DNA from: Cordilura impudica
Taxonomy: Eukaryota > Arthropoda > Insecta > Diptera > Scathophagidae
Direction of reading: 5' to 3'
Length of the DNA: 64,000 nucleotides
Assembly: GCA_963682025.1 (NCBI GenBank)
Contig: OY821519.1
Location: 161,690,987 to 161,754,986, forward strand
Both the position numbers and the translations under genes were made by a program. Numbering within the stretch: position 1 is the stretch's first letter; every line of letters begins with the position of its first letter. A model generated the notes under the pieces. That model had not been told where the DNA came from and searched no databases. It was given only the letters and a program-made list of their open reading frames with translations. Shown here one piece after another: positions 45,241 to 56,587 of the stretch.

Positions 45241-47738
45241 GGTCGTTGGAAAAGAGTCTAGCCACTCTCATGTGACCCTTTATGTCACCGTCTTTCATGC
45301 TATCAGATTCTTGAAGTCGTACGGCACTCATGCATACATCTTCGATGACCGAAGTGTGCAATGGTGTGAAGTTGAGCATGGCGCCGATGGCATCGGTTGG
45401 ACTCGTTCTAGTTGCCCCGGTGATACCAATACAGGCAATGCGATACACTTTGCTCTGGATTGCCTTAGCATTCGTTTGTTCCACCTTTGGCCACCATGCA
45501 AGAGCAGAATAGGTAACCATTCGTTTCACAATAGTCTTGAACGATCGGTAGATCATGTGGGACTTTAGGCCCCACGTTCTACCAAATACCCTCTGACAGG
45601 CGTATAAAGCCCTATCAGTATGGTATTCGATGGGTTCATGGATAGCCCTTTATTCTGACACTAAATGAGGTTATAATTCAGAGCTTGCTGCATGCGCTCC
45701 GATATTGTGTTCTCATCGAAACGGGTGACAGAGATCACAAGGTCGTCCGCATAACCGAAGGTTCTAAATCCTAGTTTAAGATCCCCCAGTAATTCATCTA
45801 TGACCAAGGTCCACAGCAGTGGCGACAGAACGCCTCCTGAGGACAGCCCCTAGTGGCATTTAGTGGCATGGTCCTAGACGTACTGCATATGCTCAGTGTG
45901 ATGACTCTAGATTTGAGCATCTCTAGGGTCCAGTTGATTATGATTGGAGAAACATCTTTTCTCAACATGGCCTCTTCAATTGCCCTACACGACGTATAAT
46001 CGAAGGCGCCCTGTGTATCAATGAAGGCACAGAGAGAAATCTGTTTGACATCAAGTGCCTTTTCTATCATTGTGACAACATTGTGGACAGCTGATTCCGT
46101 GGATCTACTCTGTTGGTAAGCAACCTGTAGTTCATGAATGGGTTTGCGTGCCAGGTAAGTGTCCCTGGTATGATGGTCTAGAACTTTTTCCATAGTCTTC
46201 AGAAAAAAGAACTTAGACTAATCGGTCTATATGATTTAGATAGCTGTTCGGATTTCCTGCCTGCCTTGGGGATAAATACTAATTTTACTTCTCTCCAGAT
46301 TGATGTCAAAAAACCATGTAGAAGACAAGATTTGAAAAGTTTAGTCAGTTGTGGGATGATGATATCCATCCCTTCCTGCAGTAAACATGGATATATATTT
46401 TCCGGACCAGGTGATTTGAATGGAGAGAAACCATTTATCGCCCATCTGACCCGATTCTTCTGAAAAATGTCCGCTAAACCTATGTTCCTTTTAGTCAGGG
46501 GGGCTTTCTCGACGATTGGTAGGGACCTGTTATTGGGGACACATCCTGGAAAGTGTGTTTCCAATAGAAGTTCACAGGTTTCTTCCGGAGATTCAGTGTA
46601 TGAACCGTTTGATCTCTTTAAGGTACATAGACCATTAGTATGATCCTGAGAGAGGGCATTTTGAAGTCGCACAGCTTCTTCTCACAGTAGCTCTGCCACG
46701 TGGTCCTTTTGGATTTGCGTAGTTCCTTGTAGTATTCAATGAGGGCTATTTTATAGGCGTTCCAGTCACCATTAAGCTTAGCCTTATTGAATAATCTTCG
46801 AGCATTACGTTTGAGCCTTTCCAGCCCATCATTCCACCATGGGACATCTATCCTAGTCGTCCTCGTCTTTAATGGACAGCTCTCTGTATATGATGATACG
46901 TTCTATTGTTGGTCAGATGCCTCAAAATCAATTTCCCTAGTGCTTCCTATTAGCCCTTCAGAATGATTGGCATTGTTACCCAAATGGTATCGAAAATTAT
47001 CCCAGTTAGTCTTCCTAGGATTTCGAAAGTACTGATCAGTGTCTAGGGAACTAACCATGTCAAAAACACTATGTTGATGGTCTGACACAGAGAGTCCACC
47101 AGAAGCATGCCAGTTCGAGATGGCGGAAGATAAATTGGAACTGGTAAAAGTAAGATCTAAAAACCTCTGTCCTGATTGAGTTCCTAAATGTCGCTTCGTT
47201 ACCCCTGTTTGCAATGTTCATGTTGTAGTTACAAATAAATTCAAAAAGATACTCACCATGTTTGTTTGTATTACCACTGCCCCAGGTCGTATGGTGCGCG
47301 TTGGCATCGCAGCTGATGCAGCTAAGATTACGTATCTGGCAATATTCCACGAGGGATATGACTTCCTTTGTGGGTGTTGTAACCGCATCGCTTGGTAGAT
47401 AGGCAGAGGCCAGCACTGCTTCATGTTCGCCAGCTAGAGAGGGCACTTTGGCCCGAATTACGACCAGATCCCCTGAGACGAATTCTGAAATTGGGTCTGG
47501 GTCTTGGTTGTCGAGAATCGTATATAATCTTACCATGGTTGTCGTTGAGCCTTTTAATGACTTGGGCATTTACCCATGGTTCCTGGATGAACGCTATATC
47601 CAGGATATCAGTCGTGAACCTTCGGCTGATCACATGTGATGCAACCTTTGCGTGGTGAAGGTTCACTTGTATGCACTTGAGGTACCTTTTATGATTGCCA
47701 TTAGAGGAGGCATTATGATTTTGTTGGCTTAGAGGCAC
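45241..47738 (-). pseudogene. LOA/I-like non-LTR ORF2: endonuclease and RT
   Basis: ORF2 opens at an ATG at 47,738, overlapping the end of ORF1 by 26 bp. The apurinic-type endonuclease is visible (CIQVNLHHAKVAS, DIAFIQEPWVN, SCDANAHHTTWGSGNTNKHG, GGLSVSDHQHSVF). RT follows (KSPGPENIYPCLLQ, SKSYRPISLSS, CAFIDTQGAFDYTS, ATRGCPQ, FGYADDLVISV with YADD at 45,742-45,753), then thumb sequence up to NDPV at the Transib junction. Several frameshifts, including one just after RGCPQ. The RNase H half lies beyond Transib copy 2. The LOA/I label rests on RT plus RNase H and a non-poly(A) tail. Confidence 0.82.
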
Positions 47739-48932
47739 GTTTTACAATTTTCTGCCTAGAATTCAGCAGAGCTGCCTCTTCGTGAGTTCTGCTGGTGGCC
47801 TTCTTTTTGAGCGGGCGCCTGAAGGAACGGGACTTGACAATGTCTTTCGAACAACTGGGCGTTATATCCAATTTGGAGTTCTGGGAAGCTCCCGTTTGGT
47901 TTTTGGCCACAGTTGTTGATGTGGTTGTCTTCGTCTGCTTGGGTATGAAATGCTTTGCCTCACTTTGTGGACGAGTGGGTCTTATAAGCACTGAATTATA
48001 CCCCTAGTTCATTGAGTGGTTCAATAGTTTAAGCACTTCTGCTGATATAGGGACAATGAGTTCAATTACAGTTCCTTTTATTGCCCTTTTAAGCACTTTC
48101 TAGTACTCAACCGAAGGATCACTATTCTGGCCCTCAATCAGTCCAAGTATAGTTTCAGTGGACATGTCAGCCTTTTCGTGAATATACCACGAAAATTTTC
48201 GCCTTTGGGACTTCGTCTTCGGCGACTACTTTCAATACAGCATTGCTACATGGCTTAAGATTCGGGACATGTGTCCTGAGCCACTGCGCCGTAACGTTGT
48301 CCCGACAGACGAAATTGAGCCATTCTGGTTTGAAGGAGCAGCCAGCAAAACTGGGCTTAATCGACCCCTTGAGCTGTACGTTTGACCATCTAGTGTTCGG
48401 AAAGTCGGACGGAATTACGCCAATTTTTTTCCGATTTTATTGTGTCTTTGAGAGATGCAATTGTCTGATTTTGCGAAGCTATTGGCGGCGTTGGGTTGGA
48501 TATACCCGGGGTACCATTTGCTGCATTGCATGTGCTATCATTTTCTGGCACTTCTGCGGTTCGTTTTGGTGGGTGCCTAGTTTTGGGTGGAGTGGATCCG
48601 TCGAACGTAAGCTCACGCACTTCACGGCCTTCGCGCATAGGCATTTTACATAGCGTGCGAGCCACTAGAATGTCGATTTCTTCATCAATGTACATTTTTA
48701 GGCGCTTCCAAGCAGCTCCAGGGAGCTTAATCTTGTCGCACTTAGGTTCACTATTTTCGCCAGTTATATTTGGTTTCACGTATTCCTCAGGCTGAGATTT
48801 TAGCAGCTCATCCTCTTCCGTATCCATGGTTTTGGTTGTACTGTCGAGGCCTTGAGCCTCATTAGTGACAGCCGAATGATCCATGTTGACCATGTCTATT
48901 AAATTTGTTAAGTTAATATTATTAGGTTCCAT
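47713..48932 (-). pseudogene. LOA/I-like non-LTR ORF1
   Basis: A likely start is MEPNNINLT at about 48,932. Early residues include LPGAAWKRLKMYIDEE, like the SGA-KR start common in insect non-LTR ORF1. After a frameshift near 48,400 the reading TRWSNVQLKG to AQWLRTHVPNLKP resembles the DUF4780-type region of such ORF1 proteins. A basic C-terminal tail (47,991-47,713) closes it. No CCHC knuckles were seen. It would bind element RNA. Broken by shifts. Confidence 0.6.
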
Positions 48933-49007
48933 CTGTAAATAAATAAGAAAAGGGATTAAAGAATGACGCATAGGTAGCAGCGCCCTTTGCTACCAGCGGG
49001 CTATATA

Positions 49008-49607
49008 AGTTAAGGTACGGAAGTGCAATCATGCCAAATTCCTGGCAAAATTAAAATATTTGCAAAATGTGCGCTGCACGCGCAACAAAAAACATTAAAA
49101 TTAAAATATTAAATTCATAGCAGACGCTATCTTGCATTTTGTTTAACATTCCGTTCACATGAAATGTGAACCCCAAAATATTTCTCTAAAAATGAGCGCT
49201 GCACGCGCAATAAAAAAATATTAAAGTTAAAATATTTAACGTGCCCCAGACGCTACCTTGCATTTTTGCTTTTACCTTTCCGTTCACATGAAACGTGAAT
49301 CCATTTTGCTGATAAGCAAAATTGTCTTTGCTAAATCTTTTCATGAAGTTGTAGACCTCTTTATTTGGATAACAATAGTCAGTTCAATTTTGGCATTCAA
49401 CTCAGCTCGCATAGCGAGATAAATATTTTGTAAAACATTTAAATAAACTTTATGAGCAATTTGTAAAATAATAAACTTTATGAATAATTTGGAAAATAGT
49501 AAAATTAAATAAGTTAAAATATTAAATATTAAAATATTAAAATAAAGTCAGTACCAGCATTTAATCTTTGTTTCAATAATTTGTCGGAATGGGGCAGGAA
49601 ATTAATT
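49008..49607 (+). repeat. 5' LTR of gypsy-like element 4
   Basis: Starts AGTTAAGGTACGGAAGTG and ends GAAATTAATT; matches 55,702-56,289. TATA at 49,004-49,007 and 56,290-56,293 is the target duplication. The primer site TGGCGCCCAAC overlaps its last base (tRNA-Lys type, as in gypsy). Internally, two related blocks carry GAGCGCTGCACGCGCAA. Confidence 0.95.
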
Positions 49608-50237
49608 GGCGCCCAACAACAACAAAATAATAACAGTCACCATACAGTGAAAAAATAGCAGTCACCATACAGTGAAATAAATAACAGTCACCATACAATG
49701 AAAGTATATCAGTCACCATACAATGACCACATAAAAAATAAAAAAAACTAGTCCTTAAAGTCAAAGTCATTAAAAAAAACCACAACAAAAACTACAAACT
49801 AAAAATTAAGGCAAGAGACAAAAGCCATAACACAGTGCTAAAAAAGCTCAAATTAAAATAATAATTAAACAAAGAAAGTCACAAGACTGTGAAAAAACCC
49901 AAAAGTTTAAAAAGAAAACTGAAATAAAGCCGAGGTAAATCCCAACTGCCAAAGGAAGGAGCCTAATTTACTTTTATCCTACAAGTCATATTACTGCAGC
50001 TGAGGAGCAACATGAGGAATTATTTTTAAGCATTAGAATTAAAAACTTGTGTTATTTTATTATCCTACCATTTTGTTTAAAATTTTTTAAAAAAAAATTA
50101 GAATTAGAATTTATAAAAAATTGGCCTACATAGTTTGGATTTTAAAATAAATTTTAATTTTATAAATTAATAAGCAATAGTTTTCAGAATTAGAGATTTT
50201 TTTGTGTGTGTGATCTTTGATAATTTCTCAAAAGTTT
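49608..50237 (+). promoter_or_regulatory. Element 4 leader with four 25-bp-spaced motifs
   Basis: CAGTCACCATACAGTGA (or CAATGA) occurs at 49,634-49,650, 49,659-49,675, 49,685-49,701 and 49,710-49,726, spacing 25-26 bp. In gypsy this region holds an insulator, but these motifs do not look like the known Su(Hw) site. The remainder to the gag ATG is AT-rich without genes. Confidence 0.7.
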
Positions 50238-51679
50238 ATGGACAGTGAAGAAGTGGTCAGAAGAACAGAGGAACTTTCAGCTAGGATAAGAGCGTTAGTA
50301 ATTTCTGACAGGCAAGTGAAAAACACAGTAAGAAATACGGATAGTATGGACCCAGAAAATTTAAGAGTACTTTTAGATACTGCCATTCAGCAGGCTGTTC
50401 AAAGAACCAAAGAAGAATTTCAAACCACTATCAATGATCTGACTGCTAGGTTAGTAGTTTACAACCACCGTCTGTTGTCGAAGAATACAGAGAGATAGAA
50501 ATCAGACCAGGTGTGCAGTGTGATGAAACTCTAGATATAGTTAAGTCGGTCCCTGAGTTTAGAGGTGAATCACAAAGATATGTTTCATGGCGCCAAGCCG
50601 CTATCACAGCGCACAAGCTGTTCGAGCCTTACCAGGGAAGCTCTAAGTATTATCAGGCGGTAGGAATCCTTAGAAATAAAGTCATAAAGAGCGCAGACGC
50701 TGCACTAAGCGCCTATAATACGGTTCTTAATTTTAGGGCCATTATAGCTAGACTAGATTTCACTTATATGGACAAGAAGTCCATATTTACGTTAGAGCAA
50801 GAGCTCTCTACACTCAAGCAGGGTCAGAAAACAATTATTCAATTCTACGATGAAGTAGAACGGAAACTAACAGCTATTATTAATAAAGTTATAATGTCCA
50901 ATGAAGGCGATAGTGCTTTAATTAGGTCTTTTAATCAAAAATACAGAGACGATGCACTACGAGTTTTTGTCGCTGGACTTAGGAAACCGTAATGCGACAC
51001 ACTTTTCTCGTGTAAGCCTTCTGACTTACCGACTGCGTTGACTCTAGCCCAAGAGCTGGAAACTAATCAAAACCGGTACCACTTCGCAGCCGTTTATAAT
51101 CATGGGCTTAATAAAACTCTACAAAACCCTCTGGCCCAACCACTCCCAAGACAAAAAGCTAGGCGAAATTTTTTCAATCAGCAACCGGCCAACCCACAAG
51201 CCGCTCCAGGCTACTTTGGGCAACAAAATGTGCCAAATTTCCAAAATCGTCCTCGGCAACCTTTCAATCAGTCGCAACGTCATTCTAATTTCCAATTTCA
51301 TCCAAAATTTCGCAGTTTCGGACAAAGTTCAGCCCAAGACACAATCCAACAGGGTTTTAACCCTACGCAAATTTCGCAACCAATCGATACCGATGTAAGC
51401 ATGCGAACGGTGCAAAGCAACAATTTTCGAGGATTTCAAACTCAAAAAAGGGACATAGCGTCAGATAAACAAATACCTAGAAAAATTCAAAGAATTAACC
51501 ATCTCGAACATGAAGTCCCACAAAATGAATTTTTCGAAGAAGCTTCCAATTATCAAGGAAACCCAGATGTCCAACCTTATCAAGATTTGCCAGAAAATCA
51601 GTCACATACTGACCCAGTCTTTGAAGATGAAGTAAATTTTTTAGGGGTGGATCAGTACTCCCCTATATCGGAAGAATGA
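50238..51679 (+). pseudogene. gag: Element 4 gag
   Basis: The ATG at 50,238 (MDSEEVVRRTEELSARIRAL) opens the N-terminal helical part. A frameshift near 50,498 leads to the capsid region (SVPEFRGESQRYVSWRQAA, ALIRSFNQKYRDDALRVFV). A single stop at about 50,990 interrupts AGLRKP; the same frame continues through PTALTLAQELETNQNRYHFA to a Q, N, P and F-rich tail ending at 51,679. No zinc knuckle, as in gypsy gag. Only one shift and one stop, so this copy is comparatively young. Confidence 0.82.
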
Positions 51680-54339
51680 TAGGTGGCAAAAACATAAAAC
51701 TCCTAATTGACACTGGCGCTTCGAAAAGCTATATGAAAAACTTACCCGGACTGAAAAACATAGTAAAATTAGAGAATCCTTTCCTTGTAAAATCTATTCA
51801 TGGAGCCGACATAATTACCCAAAAACAAAAGTAAACGTCTTTAATAAAACAGAAACCTTTTTTATTCTTCCGAATTTATCTCTTTTTGATGGCATCATTG
51901 GATTTAGTTTCATAAAATGTATGAAAGGGGTTATCGACACTAAAAACGACATTATCCACTTTGACGTTGGTCAAGAAAGGTTAAATTACCTCGCGCTAGA
52001 TATGGTTAATGCCTTAATTAGTGACGTTGGCATTCCAAAAAGCGTTGAACAGGTCTTTTGCAAAAAAATCAATGAAAACTCTGTCGTTTTTGCAAACCCA
52101 AATGAAGCTTTACCGTACAACACTAAAATTTCAGCTTCAATTAGGACTATAGACCAGGAGCCAATATATTCCAGGTATCAATCGTACCCAATCTCAATGA
52201 TAGAGTTTGTGAATAAGAGGTGAAAGAACTTTTAAAGAACGGCATAATAAGGACGTCTCGATCACCCTACAATAGCCCAGTTTGGGTTGTTGATAAAAAA
52301 GGTTTGGACGAACATGGCAAACCCAATAGACGTCTAGTATTTGACTTTACGAAGCTTAACTCTAAAGCTATTCTAGGCAAGTACCCGACACCTGACCCGT
52401 CTATTATCCTTTCAAATCTCGGAAGTCTAAGTTTTTCACAACTTTAGATTTAAAAAGTGGGTTTCACCAAATTAATTTGGTTGAGCGTGATCGCGAAAAA
52501 ACCGCTTTTAGCGTAAATAATGGTAAATATGTGTTCTGCCGTTTGCCATTCGGGCTTAAAAATGCGCCCAGTATTTTCCAGAGAGCTATTGACGACGTTT
52601 TGCGTGAAGAAATAGGGAAATCCTGTCACGTTTACATTGATGATATCAAATTATTTTCTGACTCTGAGCAGAAACATATTGATGATATCGATAGAATACT
52701 CAAGAAGCTCTACCACGCTAACATGAGGGTGTCATTAGAAAAGTCAAAGTTTTTCAAAACATCTGTAGAGTACTTAGGGTTCATTGTATCCACCGAAGGA
52801 ATAAAGACCTGTCCAAAAAAAGTCGAAGCTATCGTAAAATATGAAGTCCCTAATACGCTGAGAAGCCTAAGGTCATTGTTAGGTTTGTCGGGGTATTACA
52901 GGAGATTTGTCCAGGACTATGCAGCCATCACGAAACCGCTTACTAAATTTCTACGAGGCGAAAATGGGCATGTTGGTATTCTCCAACCTTTTTTTTATAA
53001 ACCTGGCAAGGACAATGTAGTCGCCGACGCTCTGTCCAGGCAATTTGTCCATGTTATGGAAGATTCTGCATCTACAACTTCACTCGAAGCATGCGGAAGC
53101 GAAATTTCGCTTACATAAATTATACCCGCTGTTGAAAATCCGATTAACTGTTTCAGAAACCAAATTATTTTAACCGAAGGTGCTGAATGTAGAAAAGAAA
53201 CGGAGATTATTTACAAAGACCGTGTTCGACACCATGTTACATTCAACGAAATTGAAAATCTTTTAGCCACGGTAAAATATTGTGTGAATCCGCAGGTGGT
53301 TAACGTAATTCATTGCGACCTGTATACGTTAGCCCAAGTTCAACATCTCCTCATAACAAACTACCCATCTGTGAAATTCCGGTACACGAATAAATTTGTG
53401 ACCGATATCTTCAATCCCGATGATCAAATCGAAATTTTAACAAACGAGCACAATAGGGCACATCGTTCAGTGTCAGAAAACACAAAGCAAGTCCTTCAAG
53501 AGTACTATTTCCCTGATATAAAAAAAAAAGCTTAGAGAAATTACGAAAAATTGCAAGGTTTGTCGTCAAGCAAAATATCAAAGACATCCCCAAAGACATA
53601 AACTGGGTTAAACCCCCATACCTTCCCTTCCGGGTGAGATACTTCACATTGACGTTTATAACACCGACAAAAATTTTTCTTGACTTGTTTGGACAAATTT
53701 TCAAAATTTGCCATAGTAAAACCCATAGCCTCAAGAGCAATAATTGATGTTAAACCAGCACTCATAGAAATTTTGAATTTTTTTAAAGGTACAAAAACCA
53801 TAATTTGTGATAACGAAAAATCCCTGAACTCACAAACCATAAAATCATTAGTCAAAAATAACTTCGATGTTGAAATTTACACAACCTCACCAATGCACAA
53901 CTCTTCCAACGGCCAAGTTGAAAGGTTCTACGGAACACTAACTGAAATCGCTAGATGTCTTAAATTAGAATGTGCTTTCGAAGACACGATAGAATTAGTC
54001 CTAATGGCCACCACGAAATATAATAGGTCAATTCACTCAACCACCGAACTTAGACCAATCGATATATTCCAATCTATATCGGATGAGTTAAGAGAAAAAA
54101 TTCAACGCAAAATACTGGCAAAGCAAAAGGCTGATCTTAGTTATCACAATAAAAAAACCGTAGTTAAAACATACAGTCCCGGACATAAGGTTTATGTTAA
54201 AGTAAATAAACGTCTCGGGAATAAATTTAGTAAAACGTTTGTCGAAAAAATAGTACAGCAGGATCTAGGGACAACCGTAAAGATTGATAATAAAATAGTA
54301 CACAAGGATAACATTCGCTTCCTTATTACAGCACCCTAA
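51676..54339 (+). pseudogene. pol: Element 4 pol, RNase H deleted
   Basis: Protease (IKLLIDTGASKSYM) begins in another frame at the gag end. RT follows (PNEALPYNTKISASIRTID, RRLVFDFTKLN, FCRLPFGLKNAPSIFQRA, CHVYIDDIKLF, LLGLSGYYRRFVQDY). At about 52,975 the sequence jumps from LTKFLRGENGHVG to FFYKPGKDNVVADALSRQ, so essentially the whole RNase H is missing. Integrase follows: zinc-finger HH (HNRAHRS) and CC (CKVCRQAKYQRHP), core HIDVY, ICDNEK and GQVERFY, with all three acidic codons present. Frame breaks occur near 51,830, 52,220, 52,445, 53,118-53,284, 53,535 and 53,680. Non-autonomous. Confidence 0.85.
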
Positions 54340-55691
54340 TACTTACAACAATTATATCCATATATCCCGATAGCAGATGGAAATGTAGCAATCTTTGACG
54401 CTTATCAAGTTCTGGCCCATGTAACAGACCTATTAAATTTTACAACCATAGCAGATGAGACTAGAAACCTAACAGATCTATTACCAAAGTCACACATGCG
54501 GAAACCACTAGAATCAGATGTTGACCAAATGCAAAAAGCAATAGAATCCTTGCGCATACACCACAGACATGCACGTAGCATTAATATTATTGGGACTGCC
54601 CGGCAATACGTAGCTGGCACGCCGGATCACGATGATATCGCTGAGGTGTATGACAAACAAAATTAATTAATTACAGCAAGTAACACACAATTAATTATAA
54701 ACACTGAAATACAATCTAGAATAAATAACTTAACTAACATTGTCAATACACTTGTAAAAACCGTGAAAACCTCGGAAATAGAAAGCGAAGGAAATGGGAA
54801 AGTGCTTAGGGAACTAGATAATATAGCTCTGTCCATAACTCTGGGAAAGATGCAAATGATTAATCCCATTTTAGTAGACAGCTCCGAAATAGATTTTATT
54901 TTAAAATCCAAAGTAGAATCCAGTATAAGTGTAAGCGAAATAATTGAGAATTCAAAATTAAAAGTCCTACATAATGAGAACATTTTCACATTTTTAATAA
55001 AATTTCCTGAAATTGTAAAATTTTGTAATAAAAAACTAATATTTCATGTTGTTCACCATAACATTACATTATCATTCGAGACAAATGATGTAGCAAAATG
55101 TGGCTACAAATACATTATGTTGAAAAATTGTAAAAAGAGATCTATAACTTCATTTTGTGAAATGTTGGTCACAAAAACAATTCGTGCCTCAACAATTTAT
55201 TAAACAATAACACAGCCGCTTGCGGCACAAGTTCCGCGCACAATATGCCACCCTTTATGGAAATTGACGATGGAATCGTCATCATAAACAACCAGCCATC
55301 CAAAGTTGTTTCCTAAAATTTAACAAAACATCTTCAAAAAGGTACTTATCTTATAACTTTTGACAGTACTGTAACTGTTAATTCAACAGAGTTTAAAAAT
55401 TTTCGAAAAATCGCTTTTAAAAGCCCTGAAATCCCAATAGCCCATACTGTAAACTTAACTGATCATACCACTATATTATCACTCCAGTACCTTCAAGATT
55501 TAAATATTAAAAATCTGGACCATATTTCTCACCTTCACTTGAAAGTAAGAGGAACATTGTACTTCTCTGCCTCTCTTTTTCTCCTAATCCTTATAATTTG
55601 TATTGCATACGTTTTTGCCAAAAGACAACGCAAAGTAAAAATTAACAATATCCTTCAAAATTACGATCAGACGAGGACGTCCGATGCTTAA
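54340..55691 (+). pseudogene. env: Element 4 env-like reading frame
   Basis: After a splice-acceptor-like TTCCTTATTACAG (54,321-54,333) the frame reads PIADGNVAIFDAY and VTDLLNFTTIADETRNLTDL. A region HHRHARSINIIGTAR, then YVAGTPDHDD, resembles the processing and post-processing region of gypsy Env. A lone TAA at 54,664 interrupts; the frame continues to 55,203, then shifts. The C-terminus has an anchor (ASLFLLILIICIAYVFA) and a basic cytoplasmic tail, ending at 55,691 beside the polypurine tract. The family role is an envelope glycoprotein; this copy has a stop and at least two frameshifts. Confidence 0.75.
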
Positions 55692-55701
55692 AGGGGGGAA
55701 C

Positions 55702-56289
55702 AGTTAAGGTAAGGAAGTGCAATCATGCCAAATTCCTGGCAAAATTAAAATATTTGCAAAATGAGCGCTACACGCGCAACAAAAAATATTAAAATTAAAA
55801 TATTAAATTCATAGCAGACGTTATCTTGCATTTTGTTTAACATTCCGTTCACATGAAATGTGAACCCCAAAATATTTCTCTAAAAATGAGCGCTGCACGC
55901 GCGATAAAAAAATATTAAAGTTAAAATATTTAACTGGCCCCAGACCCTACCTTGCATATTTGCTTTTACCTTTCCATTCACATGAAATGTGAATCCATTT
56001 TGCTGATAAGCAAAATTGTCTTTTCATGAAGTTGTAGGCCTCTTTATTTGGATAACAATAGTCAGTTCAATTTCGGCATTCAACTCAGCTCGCATAGCGA
56101 GATAAATATTTTGTAAAATATTTAAATAACTTTATGAGTAATTTGTAAAATAATAAACTTTATGAATAATTTCGAAAATAGTAAAATTAAATAAGTTAAA
56201 ATATTAAATATTAAAATATTAAAATAAATTCAGTACCAGCATTAAATCTTTGTTTCATTAATTTGTCGGAATTGGGCAAGAAATTAATT
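55702..56289 (+). repeat. 3' LTR of gypsy-like element 4
   Basis: Partner of 49,008-49,607, about 12 bp shorter, with scattered substitutions and a short deletion near 56,020. Preceded by the polypurine tract AAAGGGGGGAAC (about 55,690-55,701) and followed by the TATA target duplication. Confidence 0.95.
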
Positions 56290-56587
56290 TATACAACCAA
56301 GCTTCGTCACAACTTGGAGGCTACCGTTAGAAAACACACCAACGTAGTGCTAGTCATTCCATGGGCGCGGTTCAGATATCTCCGGGGATTACGGGTGTTT
56401 ATCGAGTGTCCGCAACAGTGCGAGTGTCCGTCCTTCCGTATCAGTTCGCGAAAAACTCAAGTGTCCGTCCTTCCGTCGGTTTGTCCGTCTTTCCGTCGGT
56501 TTGTCCGTCTTTCCGTTTGACGAGTAAGTTGATATTGTTGGTGATATACAAGGTCAGTACTCTTTTTTGCATTTATTTAATATTTGG
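56290..56587 (+). other. 5' untranslated region of the R1-group element
   Basis: GC-richer than its surroundings. At 56,420-56,520 a short tandem motif GTCCGTC(C/T)TTCCGT recurs four to five times. No gene of its own. Confidence 0.5.

Noticed and set aside
51119..51325. Minus-strand ORF opposite element 4 gag
   Set aside because: Shadow; the plus frame continues the gag C-terminal tail.
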